This document shows, in pieces, positions 7,959 through 16,356 of a stretch of 64,000 bases of DNA. How positions within the stretch are numbered: position 1 is the first letter of the stretch; every line of letters starts with the position of its first letter. The stretch lies in the NCBI RefSeq assembly GCF_001936475.1, contig NZ_MSPQ01000014.1, positions 1-64,000 of the forward strand, in the 5' to 3' direction. The notes beneath the pieces were generated by a model. The model did no database searches. It was not told where the DNA came from and saw only the letters and a program-made list of their open reading frames with translations. This stretch comes from Algoriphagus marinus. GTDB lineage: Bacteria; Bacteroidota; Bacteroidia; Cytophagales; Cyclobacteriaceae. Both the position numbers and the translations under genes were made by a program.

Positions 7959-8045
7959 GGTTTTATACGAAAACATAATGTCGCAAAGTTTACCGACCCT
8001 TTCAGATCTATTTTGAAAGGGTTTTTTATGACTTAGGCAAAGTCA
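7959..8045. repeat. Dispersed repeat, copy C (shortened)
   Basis: Shares the left half of copies A and B. The hairpin is CCCTTTCA (7997-8004) and TGAAAGGG (8014-8021) followed by six T residues, one base pair longer than in copy A. The right half has diverged after about 8045. The CTGATGCCCA-n-TCTGGG element follows at 8081-8099. The hairpin could terminate transcription from the HupE/UreJ operon. The rest of the gap (7812-8223) also holds the arms AAACTTTC/GAAAGTTT just after the operon, and no gene. Confidence 0.6.
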
Positions 8046-8223
8046 TTTTATCCTAGTAAATTATTTAATAACTTATGTAACTGATGCCCACTCTGGGCAA
8101 GCAGAGAACCTGAGAAAATATGCCCTGCGGGATAGGTTTCTTGGTGGCAGGCTAGCTGGTAAGCAGCCTGAAATTTGCGTAAGAATTTTTAAGAACATTC
8201 GTAAAATTTTTAAAAATACAGCA

Positions 8224-9522
8224 ATGAACGATTCAATTATTACAACCCTGCAGCATCACAAAAATGATTTTAAAAACACGGATGATTTACAACCCTTAAT
8301 CGAGGAAATAAAAGACAAGAGGATTGTAATGATTGGCGAAGCCTCACATGGCACTCATGAATATTACAAATGGAGAGCTAAAATCTCCAAAATATTGATG
8401 GGAGAGCATGGCTTTGACTTTGTAGCTGTGGAAGGAGATTGGCCGCCGTGTTATGAACTCAACCGGCATGTGAAAAATTACGAAGACGCCGAAGTAGCGA
8501 CCCCAAAAGTGTTTAGGCAATTTGGAAGATGGCCCTCTTGGATGTGGGCAAACTGGGAGGTCTATGAATGGGCCGAATGGCTCCGGGAATTCAACAAAGA
8601 TTTGCCCTTAAATGAGCGGAAAGGCTTTTATGGATTAGATGTGTATAGCCTCTGGGAATCGCTTGAGGCTATAATGGATTATCTGAAAAAAGAAGATCAT
8701 TCAGCTTTCGAGATTGCTACAACAGCCATGCGCTGTTTTGAACCTTTTCGGGGCGGAGACGGACAGAAATATGCATTATCGACAAGATTAGTACCCAAGG
8801 GATGCAGTGATGAAGTCAGCCAACTACTCTCTGAAATCAGGAGGAATGCACCAAATTACAATTCAGATCGAGAGCATGCTTTCAGCGCCCAACAGAATGC
8901 GATTGTCATCAAAAATGCCGAAAAGTATTACCGGATCATGGCATCTGGCAGTGATTCAACCTGGAACATGCGCGACAAACACATGATGGACACTTTGAAC
9001 CGCCTGATGGAATTTCATGGAAAAGCCTCAAAAGGAATCGTCTGGGCTCACAATACCCATATTGGTGATGCATCTTTCACGGACATGGGAGACAAAGGTC
9101 TGTATAACCTAGGTGAACTTGGCCGTCAGGAATATGGAAAAGATACAGTCTCACTTATTGGCTTAGGAAGTTATCACGGAAGTGTTTTGGCAGGAAGATC
9201 TTGGGGATCAGTTGCTGAAAAAATGTATTTACCTCCAGCTCCTGAAAACAGTTGGGAAGATTTGTGTCATCAAGCAGGAGATCAATTCTATATTAACTGT
9301 GAGGATCTTAAGTTAAGTTCCGCACTCCAACGAAGAATCCCCCATCGTGCTGTAGGTGTAGTCTATAATCCAAAGCTTGAACGTTATGGAAACTACGTTC
9401 CGACAGTTATTCCAGAGCGCTACGATCATTTTTTGTTCTTCAACGAAACACAGGCTTTGCATCAAATCGATATTTCTGTGGAATTGGCGAAGACACCAGA
9501 GACTTTCCCTTTTGGGGTTTAA
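8224..9522 (+). CDS. Erythromycin esterase family protein
   Basis: A 432-residue cytoplasmic protein of the erythromycin-esterase (EreA/EreB-like) superfamily. The active-site region GEASHGTHEYY (38-48), the acidic VAVEGDWPP and the histidine motif WAHNTHIGD are all present. In characterised members these histidine and glutamate residues hydrolyse macrolide lactones. Most Bacteroidota homologs, including this one, have no shown substrate, so resistance should not be assumed. Seventeen bases separate it from the LigD phosphoesterase gene, and such esterase-family genes are often seen beside DNA-repair or stress genes. The ATG at 8224 gives a normal family length. Confidence 0.92.
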   Translation: MNDSIITTLQHHKNDFKNTDDLQPLIEEIKDKRIVMIGEASHGTHEYYKWRAKISKILMGEHGFDFVAVEGDWPPCYELNRHVKNYEDAEVATPKVFRQFGRWPSWMWANWEVYEWAEWLREFNKDLPLNERKGFYGLDVYSLWESLEAIMDYLKKEDHSAFEIATTAMRCFEPFRGGDGQKYALSTRLVPKGCSDEVSQLLSEIRRNAPNYNSDREHAFSAQQNAIVIKNAEKYYRIMASGSDSTWNMRDKHMMDTLNRLMEFHGKASKGIVWAHNTHIGDASFTDMGDKGLYNLGELGRQEYGKDTVSLIGLGSYHGSVLAGRSWGSVAEKMYLPPAPENSWEDLCHQAGDQFYINCEDLKLSSALQRRIPHRAVGVVYNPKLERYGNYVPTVIPERYDHFLFFNETQALHQIDISVELAKTPETFPFGV

Positions 9523-9539
9523 TTAAAGTAAGCTGTCGT

Positions 9540-10133
9540 ATGAAAAATAAAGAATATAAAGAAAAACGCGATTTCAGTAAAACCGACGAGCCTAAAGGAG
9601 CTAACGGAAAAAGTGAGAATCACGAACCGATTTTCGTAATACAAAAGCACGATGCCAGCCATCTTCATTATGACTTTAGAATTGAAATAGATGGCACGTT
9701 GAAATCCTGGTCTGTTCCTAAAGGACCGAGTACAGATCCCAGCGAAAAGCGATTGGCTGTTCCCACCGAAGACCATCCTTTGGAATATGCTGACTTCGAA
9801 GGGGTGATCCCTGAAGGACAATATGGAGGAGGAACAGTGATGATTTGGGATAAGGGGACTTTTAAAAACCTGAAGAAAGATGACAAGGGAAAGCCGATGT
9901 CGCTCAAAAAATCTTTTGAAGAAGGAACCGTAGAAATTTATTTAAAAGGAGAAAAGCTCCAAGGCGGATATGCCCTGATCAAAATGAAAAGCGGGACTAT
10001 GAAAGGAAACTGGTTGCTGATAAAAATGGAAGACGATAAGGCGGATGCCCGTCGAAATCCAATCAATACGGAAAAGAAAAGCGTGATAACAGGACGTAGC
10101 TTGGAAGAAATAAAAAAGGAAGACCCAGAATGA
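9540..10133 (+). CDS. Stand-alone LigD 3'-phosphoesterase domain protein
   Basis: A 197-residue protein matching the N-terminal 3'-phosphoesterase module of bacterial LigD, which trims 3'-phosphate or ribonucleoside ends during non-homologous end joining. The metal and catalytic residues known from Pseudomonas LigD are present with the same spacing: H37, H43, D45, H79 and Y83, in HDASHLHYDF and TEDHPLEY. EGQYGGGTVMIWDKG is the family signature. The C-terminus ends in a charged tail. Its stop overlaps the start of the polymerase gene by four bases (ATGA). No Ku gene or ATP-dependent ligase domain is in the window. Confidence 0.92.
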   Translation: MKNKEYKEKRDFSKTDEPKGANGKSENHEPIFVIQKHDASHLHYDFRIEIDGTLKSWSVPKGPSTDPSEKRLAVPTEDHPLEYADFEGVIPEGQYGGGTVMIWDKGTFKNLKKDDKGKPMSLKKSFEEGTVEIYLKGEKLQGGYALIKMKSGTMKGNWLLIKMEDDKADARRNPINTEKKSVITGRSLEEIKKEDPE

Positions 10134-10942
10134 AAATAGAGGACGTTGAAATATCGAATCCTGACAAATTGATTTTTCCAGATAAGAAAATCACCAAGCT
10201 GGATATGGTGAAATATTATGATAAGATTGCTGATAAAATGTTGCCTTTTCTAAAAGATCGACCCTTGACCCTTCAGCGCTTCCCGGATGGAATTGATCAA
10301 GACGGCTTTTACCAAAAAAATGCTTCAGATTATTTCCCAGAATATATTGAAACCATTGCAATAGAAACAGAAGAAGGAACCAACACTCAGGTGATCTGCA
10401 ATAACAAAAAAACTCTCATTTATTTGGCTAATCTAGGAACGGTAACCTTTCATATCTGGCTGGCGAAAAAGGACGATTTACATAAGCCAGATAAAGTGGT
10501 ATTTGATTTGGATCCACCAAAAGATGCTTTTGAAAGCGTAAAGGATGCCGCTGAAAAAATCGGGGACTTCCTTCGTAAAGAAGGCATAGCACCAAAGTTG
10601 ATGACAAGCGGAAAAAGCGGATTTCACATCTGGTATCCAGTAAGACGCGACAAAAACTTCGATGATCGCAGGGAGGAAGTGAAAGCACTTGCGATTAAAA
10701 TGGAAGAAAAATATCCCGATATTCTGACCACCGCCGTTCGTAAAAACAAAAGGGAGAATAAAGTTTTTATTGATTACCTGCGAAATGCATATGGGCAGAC
10801 CTCCGTTTGTCCTTATTCACTTCGCCCCATATCCTCTTGCGGAGTGGCAACTCCTTTGGACTGGGATGAATTGTCAAAAATCAAAAAACCGGATCAGTTT
10901 ACTCTTGAAAATCTTTTCAGAAGGCTGGAGCAAACAGATTAA
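10130..10942 (+). CDS. LigD-type DNA repair polymerase (prim-pol domain)
   Basis: A 270-residue protein corresponding to the polymerase module of LigD, an archaeo-eukaryotic primase-like enzyme that fills gaps at broken DNA ends. It opens with the family's SNPDKLIFPD and LTLQRFPDGI. The metal-binding DxD is D126/D128 (VVFDLDPP), and the third acidic residue lies in KVFIDYLRN. TSGKSGFHIW and CPYSLRP fit the nucleotide-binding core. It is translated with the phosphoesterase gene (4-bp overlap). The ligase module of the classical fusion is absent, so this is a split LigD. Confidence 0.93.
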   Translation: MKIEDVEISNPDKLIFPDKKITKLDMVKYYDKIADKMLPFLKDRPLTLQRFPDGIDQDGFYQKNASDYFPEYIETIAIETEEGTNTQVICNNKKTLIYLANLGTVTFHIWLAKKDDLHKPDKVVFDLDPPKDAFESVKDAAEKIGDFLRKEGIAPKLMTSGKSGFHIWYPVRRDKNFDDRREEVKALAIKMEEKYPDILTTAVRKNKRENKVFIDYLRNAYGQTSVCPYSLRPISSCGVATPLDWDELSKIKKPDQFTLENLFRRLEQTD

Positions 10943-11016
10943 CCCAAGTAGGATCTCCAAATTCAATCGGATTTTTATTCCGTAAATTCATAGGGCAAGA
11001 GTAAAATCACTTTCTG

Positions 11017-11841
11017 GTGAACAAGCTTCAAAGCCGAATCCAAGCAAGGCAGACTAATCATGCCTTTACCAATATCAGAGACAAAAGGTTAATGGAAAAC
11101 AGTTTATTCAATGATTATCTTTTCGATCTCCTTGATTCCCTGGAGCAGAATCTTTCTGCCTTTCTAACAGACCAAAATCCCGAAAGCCTCCACCGTCTTA
11201 GATTGGACATTAAAAAAATAAAAGCCTTGCTTTCCTGTGCTGAGTATATGAATCAAGAAAAATATGATGCAACTAAGCTTAAGCCACTATTTCGGAAAGC
11301 AGGAGAAATAAGGGAAATGCATCTAAACATTCACTTGTTGAGTTCAGCTCCCCAACCTCCCAAAAGACTTATTAATCAGTTGAAGAAGGAAAAAAATATT
11401 CTCACTCAACAGTTTATTGAAAATGGTTCAGGATATATCAAGCTTGTAAAGGATTTTAAAGGGGGAATTTGTTTTCCTGAAATACGGTGGGGAAAGAAAA
11501 GAATCATAAAATTTTTTGAAAAGGAGCAGAAAAAAACAACTAAAATACTCCAAAACATAGACCGAGAAGGTATGCATGAATACCGAAAAAAAATAAAGAA
11601 AATGGTTTATGTCTATAATGCCCTACCTAAAAGAATACAAAATAAAATTGATCTGAATGAAGCAGGAATTACCAAACAGCAAAAGAAGCTGGGCGATTGG
11701 CACGACACTTATTCCGCAATTCATTTTCTTTCTAGTAGACCCTTACCTCTCAAGACAACTGAATATGTTTTTAAGTTGAAAGCCAAAGAAAAAAGACGAT
11801 TTGATAAATTGCTCACAACCTTGATAAAGAAGCGGAAATGA
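11017..11841 (+). CDS. CHAD domain protein
   Basis: A helical, strongly basic protein with the CHAD (conserved histidine alpha-helical) pattern: ESLHRLRLDIKKIKALL near the front and HEYRKKIKKMVYVYN in the second half. CHAD proteins bind inorganic polyphosphate through conserved histidine and basic residues. The longest reading starts with GTG at 11017 (274 residues). An ATG at 11092 (MENSLFNDYL, 249 residues) starts right at the domain and is a real alternative. The gene follows the LigD polymerase after about 75 bases and may belong to the same transcript. Confidence 0.82.
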   Translation: MNKLQSRIQARQTNHAFTNIRDKRLMENSLFNDYLFDLLDSLEQNLSAFLTDQNPESLHRLRLDIKKIKALLSCAEYMNQEKYDATKLKPLFRKAGEIREMHLNIHLLSSAPQPPKRLINQLKKEKNILTQQFIENGSGYIKLVKDFKGGICFPEIRWGKKRIIKFFEKEQKKTTKILQNIDREGMHEYRKKIKKMVYVYNALPKRIQNKIDLNEAGITKQQKKLGDWHDTYSAIHFLSSRPLPLKTTEYVFKLKAKEKRRFDKLLTTLIKKRK

Positions 11842-12058
11842 AAGAGGAGGTTAGGCTACCATCTTAAAATCGAACTACCTAAAAGCTGCTGTTTAGTGAT
11901 CAAATGAACACTTGAGATAAGTTTCAAAATCACTTCCGAAAAACAGTTTTTCAAATCGAAATTTCCGAATTCTTAGGGAACACAATATTACACTCCAATC
12001 ACAAAACAATAAATAATACCAAGGTCCAACAGGAGGTAACTATAACATTATAAACGTT

Positions 12059-14305
12059 TTACCTACCCCCAAATTTCCCCTTGAGCATCGCCAGCTTATC
12101 TGCCATCGAGCCTTCTTTTTCTTTTACTACTGGCTTGGAGTCTTGTTTTTCCATCTTTTTTCCACGCTCGGCAAATGGATCGGCTTTCATACTCAGCCCA
12201 ATCCGCTTGCGGGCAATATCTACTTCCATGACGGTTACCTGTACTTTCTGATTTACGGATACGACCTCATTCGGATCTTTAATAAACCGGTCCGCCAAGT
12301 GACTCAAGTGGACCAGTCCGTCCTGATGAACTCCCACATCCACAAAAGCACCAAAGGCTGTGATATTGGTAACCACACCAGGAAGCTTCATTCCCACTTT
12401 CAAATCGGACATGCTATTGACACTTTCCTCAAAAGCAAAAACCTCAAAATTAGCCCTAGGATCTCTTCCAGGCTTGGCTAATTCCGCCAGGATATCCTGA
12501 AGTGTAGGTAAACCCACCGTATCGGAAACATATTTTTTAAGATTGATTCGATCTCTAAGTTCGTCAGAACCCATCAATTCCTCCACCGAAGCATTCACAT
12601 CTTTTGCCATTTGAGCGACCAAAGCATAGCGCTCCGGATGCACAGCAGATCGATCTAAAAGTTGTTTGGCATGATTGATTCGAAGGAATCCCGCGGCTTG
12701 TTCGAATGCCTTTTCGCCAAGTCTAGGCACTTTCTTCAATTGAGCCCGGCTGGCAAAAGGCCCATTTTCATTTCTAAAGTCTACGATATTTTGTGCCAGC
12801 ACCGGCCCAAGTCCTGATACGTAGGTAAGCAATTGTTTGGAGGCAGTGTTCAAGTCCACCCCTACTCCATTTACTGCAGAAATCACGGTATCATCCAAGG
12901 CATTTTTCAAGGCATATTGGTCCACATCATGTTGGTATTGTCCCACACCGATGGATTTTGGATCGATCTTCACCAATTCCGCCAAGGGATCCATGAGTCT
13001 TCGCCCGATCGAGACCGCTCCTCTTACAGTCAGATCCAAATCCGGAAACTCTTCCCTCGCCACATCGGATGCCGAATAAATCGATGCTCCAGCCTCATTC
13101 ACCATTGTGACGATAACAGACTTGGATAAACCCAGACTTTTGACAAAAGCCTCTGTCTCGCGACCTGCGGTACCATTCCCGATTGCTATGGCTTGTATAC
13201 CAAACTTTTCCACGAGACCTTTAACATTCATCGCGGCTTCCTGACTTCGACGATTAGCTTCATGTGGGAAAATAGCTTCGTAATGCAAAAACTGTCCCTG
13301 AGGGCCTAGACAGACTAGCTTGCAACCTGTTCGGAATCCTGGGTCAATTGCCATCACTGACTTTTCTCCCAAGGGAGCACCAAGCAATAGCTGCTTGAGA
13401 TTTTCTGTAAAAACTTTGATTGCTTCTTCGTCCGCTTTTTTCTTAGTGATAAGCCTGACTTCAGTTTCCATGCTTGGTTTGAGTAGTCTCTTATAAGCAT
13501 CTTTGATCGCCAATCTAACTTGATCTACAGAGCTATTTGAGGAATCTGCTAAGATTTCCTTTTCCATCAAATGAATTGCTGCAGCTTCCTCTGGAACAGT
13601 GTCCAATAGTAAAAAAAGCTCCTTCTCCCCTCTTCGCATGGCCAAAACCCGATGCGAGGGAGCTGTTTTGATCGGTTCAGACCATTCGAAATAATCCTTG
13701 TATTTGATCGCTTCTGCTTCTTTTCCGGGGATTACTCTTGAAGTAAAATTCCCTTCCGTCAAGAAGAGTTTTCTCATTTTTTCGCGCAATTCCGCGTTTT
13801 CATTCACCCACTCCGAAATAATATCCCGAGCACCTTGAAGCGCCTCTTCGATAGAATTGACTTCCTTTTCAGCATCCAAATAATTACTGGCTTCCGAATC
13901 GAGATCGATTGACTTTTGGGAGAAAATCAATTCTGCCAAAGGCTCTAATCCTTTTTCCTTAGCTATCATACCTTTGGTTCGTCGCTTCGGCTTGTATGGC
14001 AAATAGATATCCTCCAGCTTGGACATGGTTTCTGCTCCCTTCACTTTACCTTCCAACTCGGGAGTTAGTTTCCCTTGTTCCTGAATGGATTTCAAGATGG
14101 CTTCCTTTCGTTTATCCAACTCTCGCAACTGCTCCACCCGATCACGGATTCCTGCCACTTGGACCTCATCCAACTCTCCCGTAGCTTCCTTTCGATATCT
14201 GGAGATAAAAGGAACGGTACCTCCACCATCCAATAATTCCAGGGTAGCTTTGACTTGATTTGGGCGAATTTGCAATTCTTGGGCAATCTGTAACTCGTAA
14301 TTCAT
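12059..14305 (-). CDS. tex: Tex family RNA-binding protein
   Basis: A 748-residue protein co-linear with bacterial Tex. In order it has an N-terminal helical region, a YqgF/RuvC-like domain (around residues 320-460, with VMAIDPGFRTGCK), helix-hairpin-helix motifs (VDLNTASKQLLTYVSGLG and QLKKVPRLGEKAF) and an S1 RNA-binding domain (GMKLPGVVTNITAFGAFVDV) near residues 635-705. Tex binds RNA and associates with transcription; its exact biochemical role is unsettled. The short charged tail after S1 is normal. It is convergent with the CHAD gene, with 217 bases between them that hold no visible gene. The ATG at 14305 gives the full family N-terminus. Confidence 0.96.
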   Translation of the reverse strand: MNYELQIAQELQIRPNQVKATLELLDGGGTVPFISRYRKEATGELDEVQVAGIRDRVEQLRELDKRKEAILKSIQEQGKLTPELEGKVKGAETMSKLEDIYLPYKPKRRTKGMIAKEKGLEPLAELIFSQKSIDLDSEASNYLDAEKEVNSIEEALQGARDIISEWVNENAELREKMRKLFLTEGNFTSRVIPGKEAEAIKYKDYFEWSEPIKTAPSHRVLAMRRGEKELFLLLDTVPEEAAAIHLMEKEILADSSNSSVDQVRLAIKDAYKRLLKPSMETEVRLITKKKADEEAIKVFTENLKQLLLGAPLGEKSVMAIDPGFRTGCKLVCLGPQGQFLHYEAIFPHEANRRSQEAAMNVKGLVEKFGIQAIAIGNGTAGRETEAFVKSLGLSKSVIVTMVNEAGASIYSASDVAREEFPDLDLTVRGAVSIGRRLMDPLAELVKIDPKSIGVGQYQHDVDQYALKNALDDTVISAVNGVGVDLNTASKQLLTYVSGLGPVLAQNIVDFRNENGPFASRAQLKKVPRLGEKAFEQAAGFLRINHAKQLLDRSAVHPERYALVAQMAKDVNASVEELMGSDELRDRINLKKYVSDTVGLPTLQDILAELAKPGRDPRANFEVFAFEESVNSMSDLKVGMKLPGVVTNITAFGAFVDVGVHQDGLVHLSHLADRFIKDPNEVVSVNQKVQVTVMEVDIARKRIGLSMKADPFAERGKKMEKQDSKPVVKEKEGSMADKLAMLKGKFGGR

Positions 14306-14601
14306 GGGTACTATAGGGTAAAATTGAACTGCAAGTTAAGCCTCATTTTGAATCGAAAAACGAGAAATGTGCTTCCTGTCACTAAGGGTCTGATTTTAAG
14401 ATTGTAAAATTGAAAGAATTATTATTTGAAAAATTGGAAGATTTGAAAATTGAAAAAGCTAATAGTGTCTAGCGGAGCAGTATCAAAGAAATGTTCTATA
14501 CTCTAGCTCCTCTGGAAGCACAGCAGATCAAAATCAGTAAATAAATCGGAGTTTGATTTCCAAAAATCTCGTAAAACATACTTAGTAAATGACACCTAAA
14601 A

Positions 14602-15174
14602 ATGAATTGGAAAAAAGAAATTAAATCTTGGGGATTGATCCTCAGCCTGTTTGCCTTTTTATATTTCACAGGACTTCTGCCTGTGATACAGGGTGCCATC
14701 CAATCGGTTTTACTTTCGACAGGATTGATCAAACCAAAACTGGAGCTTGTGGATTTGTCAAATCAAGATTTTAATTATCGAGGTAGATTTTTAGACTTTG
14801 AGGGAAATGAAATTTTGCTGGAATCTTACCGTGGCAAAACGCTATTTATCAACCTCTGGGCTTCTTGGTGCGGCCCTTGCCGTGCAGAGATGCCGCATAT
14901 TTCAGAGTTGTATAAATCATTGGAGAATGAACCGAATATTGAATTTCTGTTGGTGGGATTGGATAATGATATTGAGAAAAGCAGAAATTTCCTCGATGGA
15001 AAAAGCTGGACTTTCCCCACAGCTCATGCCAGTTTTGGATTGAATTCATCGCTCCAAAGTCAGTCTATTCCTACCACTTTGGTAGTCAGCCCGGAAGGAA
15101 AAATCGTATTTTACCAAGAAGGAATGAGCAATTTCAATTCTGCTGAATTTCGGAATTTTTTAAAAAATCTGTAA
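14602..15174 (+). CDS. TlpA-like membrane-anchored thioredoxin
   Basis: A 190-residue protein with one N-terminal membrane anchor (about residues 10-30) and a TlpA/ResA-type thioredoxin fold outside the cytoplasm. The redox motif is C90-G-P-C93 in FINLWASWCGPCRAEMP, and the cis-proline is in SQSIPTTLVV. Such proteins reduce disulfides in exported proteins, often for cytochrome c maturation, but no cytochrome gene is nearby. The 296-base gap on its left, shared with the divergent tex gene, contains both promoters but I see no clear consensus. It is the first gene of a plus-strand run of small genes. Confidence 0.9.
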   Translation: MNWKKEIKSWGLILSLFAFLYFTGLLPVIQGAIQSVLLSTGLIKPKLELVDLSNQDFNYRGRFLDFEGNEILLESYRGKTLFINLWASWCGPCRAEMPHISELYKSLENEPNIEFLLVGLDNDIEKSRNFLDGKSWTFPTAHASFGLNSSLQSQSIPTTLVVSPEGKIVFYQEGMSNFNSAEFRNFLKNL

Positions 15175-15233
15175 ACCATAATTAGATTAAAACTTAAAAA
15201 TGAGCTATTTGGAAATCAATAACCGAATAACTC

Positions 15234-15605
15234 ATGGAAGATTTAATACAGCTCCGGGCATTTTTTGAAAAAAGTCTTCTGACTTTTTGCCCACCCCTTC
15301 AGGTAAGAAAAAATGAAGCCATGCTTTTCGAGGTGGCAGGAACCAAAGAAACGATGCAAGGAAAACAGCTGGTTTCAGGCTTATACTTTGCCTCTGTCAT
15401 CCCAAAACCAAAGGATGTCCGATTCTACTTTTTCCCGATTTACACAAATCCTGAGGAATTCGAATGGATTTCCCCGGCAATGAAAAAATGCCTCAAAGGC
15501 AAAAGTTGTTTCCACTTTAAAAAGCTTGATTTTGAGCTCCAAAATGAGTTTTTAAAAATGATCAGTCATGGGGTATTGCTTTATGGTGAAAAAGGCTTGA
15601 TATGA
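15234..15605 (+). CDS. DUF1801-like small protein
   Basis: A 123-residue cytoplasmic protein. The C-terminal part FPIYTNPEEFEW...KKCLKGKSCFHFKKLD resembles small Bacteroidota proteins annotated as DUF1801 (YdhG-like fold), in which a short helix carrying KGKSCFxxKKLD is characteristic. No enzymatic residues can be assigned and the function is unknown. It lies 59 bases after the thioredoxin gene in the same direction and could share its transcript. It is of normal length for this group. Confidence 0.75.
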   Translation: MEDLIQLRAFFEKSLLTFCPPLQVRKNEAMLFEVAGTKETMQGKQLVSGLYFASVIPKPKDVRFYFFPIYTNPEEFEWISPAMKKCLKGKSCFHFKKLDFELQNEFLKMISHGVLLYGEKGLI

Positions 15606-15662
15606 AAAATTGAATTTTTTCAGCTAAATCCACTAAATTAAAGGGATTCAAAACCCATAGCC

Positions 15663-16250
15663 ATGAAAAATTTACTCGGATTTTCGATTTTGCTACTTGC
15701 TAGCTTTACGTCTTTTGCACAAGAAATCCCATCCTCCGCTATCCAAATCAAAACTGCATTGATGGCTGCACCTGATGAAAAGAAAGCTGGTGCGATGGTT
15801 TATGGCTATACCTCATCAGGAGAATGGACCGTGCTTCGCAAAGGAACTAATGACTTGATTTGTATTACAGATGATCCTGCTGGTAAGGGTTTTAGCGTGG
15901 CTTGCTACCACGACAGCGCAGAACCATTTATGGAGCGAGGCCGTCAATTGAAAAAGGAAGGGAAAGGCTTTCAGGAGATTTTTGATACTCGGGAGTCTGA
16001 AGGAAAAAGCGGAAAGCTAAAACTCCCAAAAGATGGGTCTACCCTTTATGTTTTGACTGCAGAAGCTGAAAATTACAATCCTCAAACCGGAGATGTGAAA
16101 GACACCTACTTGAGATATGTAGTCTATATTCCTTGGGCCACTTCCGAATCTACAGGACTTCCGCTTAAAGCCTATGCACCTGGAATGCCTTGGATCATGG
16201 ACCCGGGAACTCACCGCGCCCACATCATGATTACTCCTCCTAGAAACTGA
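15663..16250 (+). CDS. Hypothetical secreted protein
   Basis: A 195-residue protein with a clear signal peptide (MKNLLGFSILLLASFTSFAQ, cut after Ala-Gln or just before). The mature part contains EWTVLRKGTNDLICITDDP, FSVACYHDSAEPFMERGRQL and a C-terminal segment with PGMPWIMDPGTHRAHIMITP. I recognise it only as a conserved exported protein, with no known fold or activity. The histidines and cysteines near the centre and end could bind a metal, but nothing shows it. It is the last gene before a separate operon that begins 106 bases on. A weak hairpin AGCCAAT/ATTGGGCT follows it. Confidence 0.75.
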   Translation: MKNLLGFSILLLASFTSFAQEIPSSAIQIKTALMAAPDEKKAGAMVYGYTSSGEWTVLRKGTNDLICITDDPAGKGFSVACYHDSAEPFMERGRQLKKEGKGFQEIFDTRESEGKSGKLKLPKDGSTLYVLTAEAENYNPQTGDVKDTYLRYVVYIPWATSESTGLPLKAYAPGMPWIMDPGTHRAHIMITPPRN

Positions 16251-16356
16251 TTTTAGCTCATATCCCCCAGTTCAAAAAGAAAAAAAGCCAATCTTCAAGC
16301 TATTGGGCTGTTATAACTTCTTTTTTCTTTTAATTTGAACCATCTTTTGAGTCCCT

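Noticed and set aside
7959..8099. CRISPR array in the repeat-rich left part
   Set aside because: The repeats are far apart, few and not evenly spaced, and no cas gene is present.
8224..9522. Antibiotic (macrolide) resistance gene
   Set aside because: Family membership alone does not show resistance; most homologs in this phylum have other or unknown substrates.
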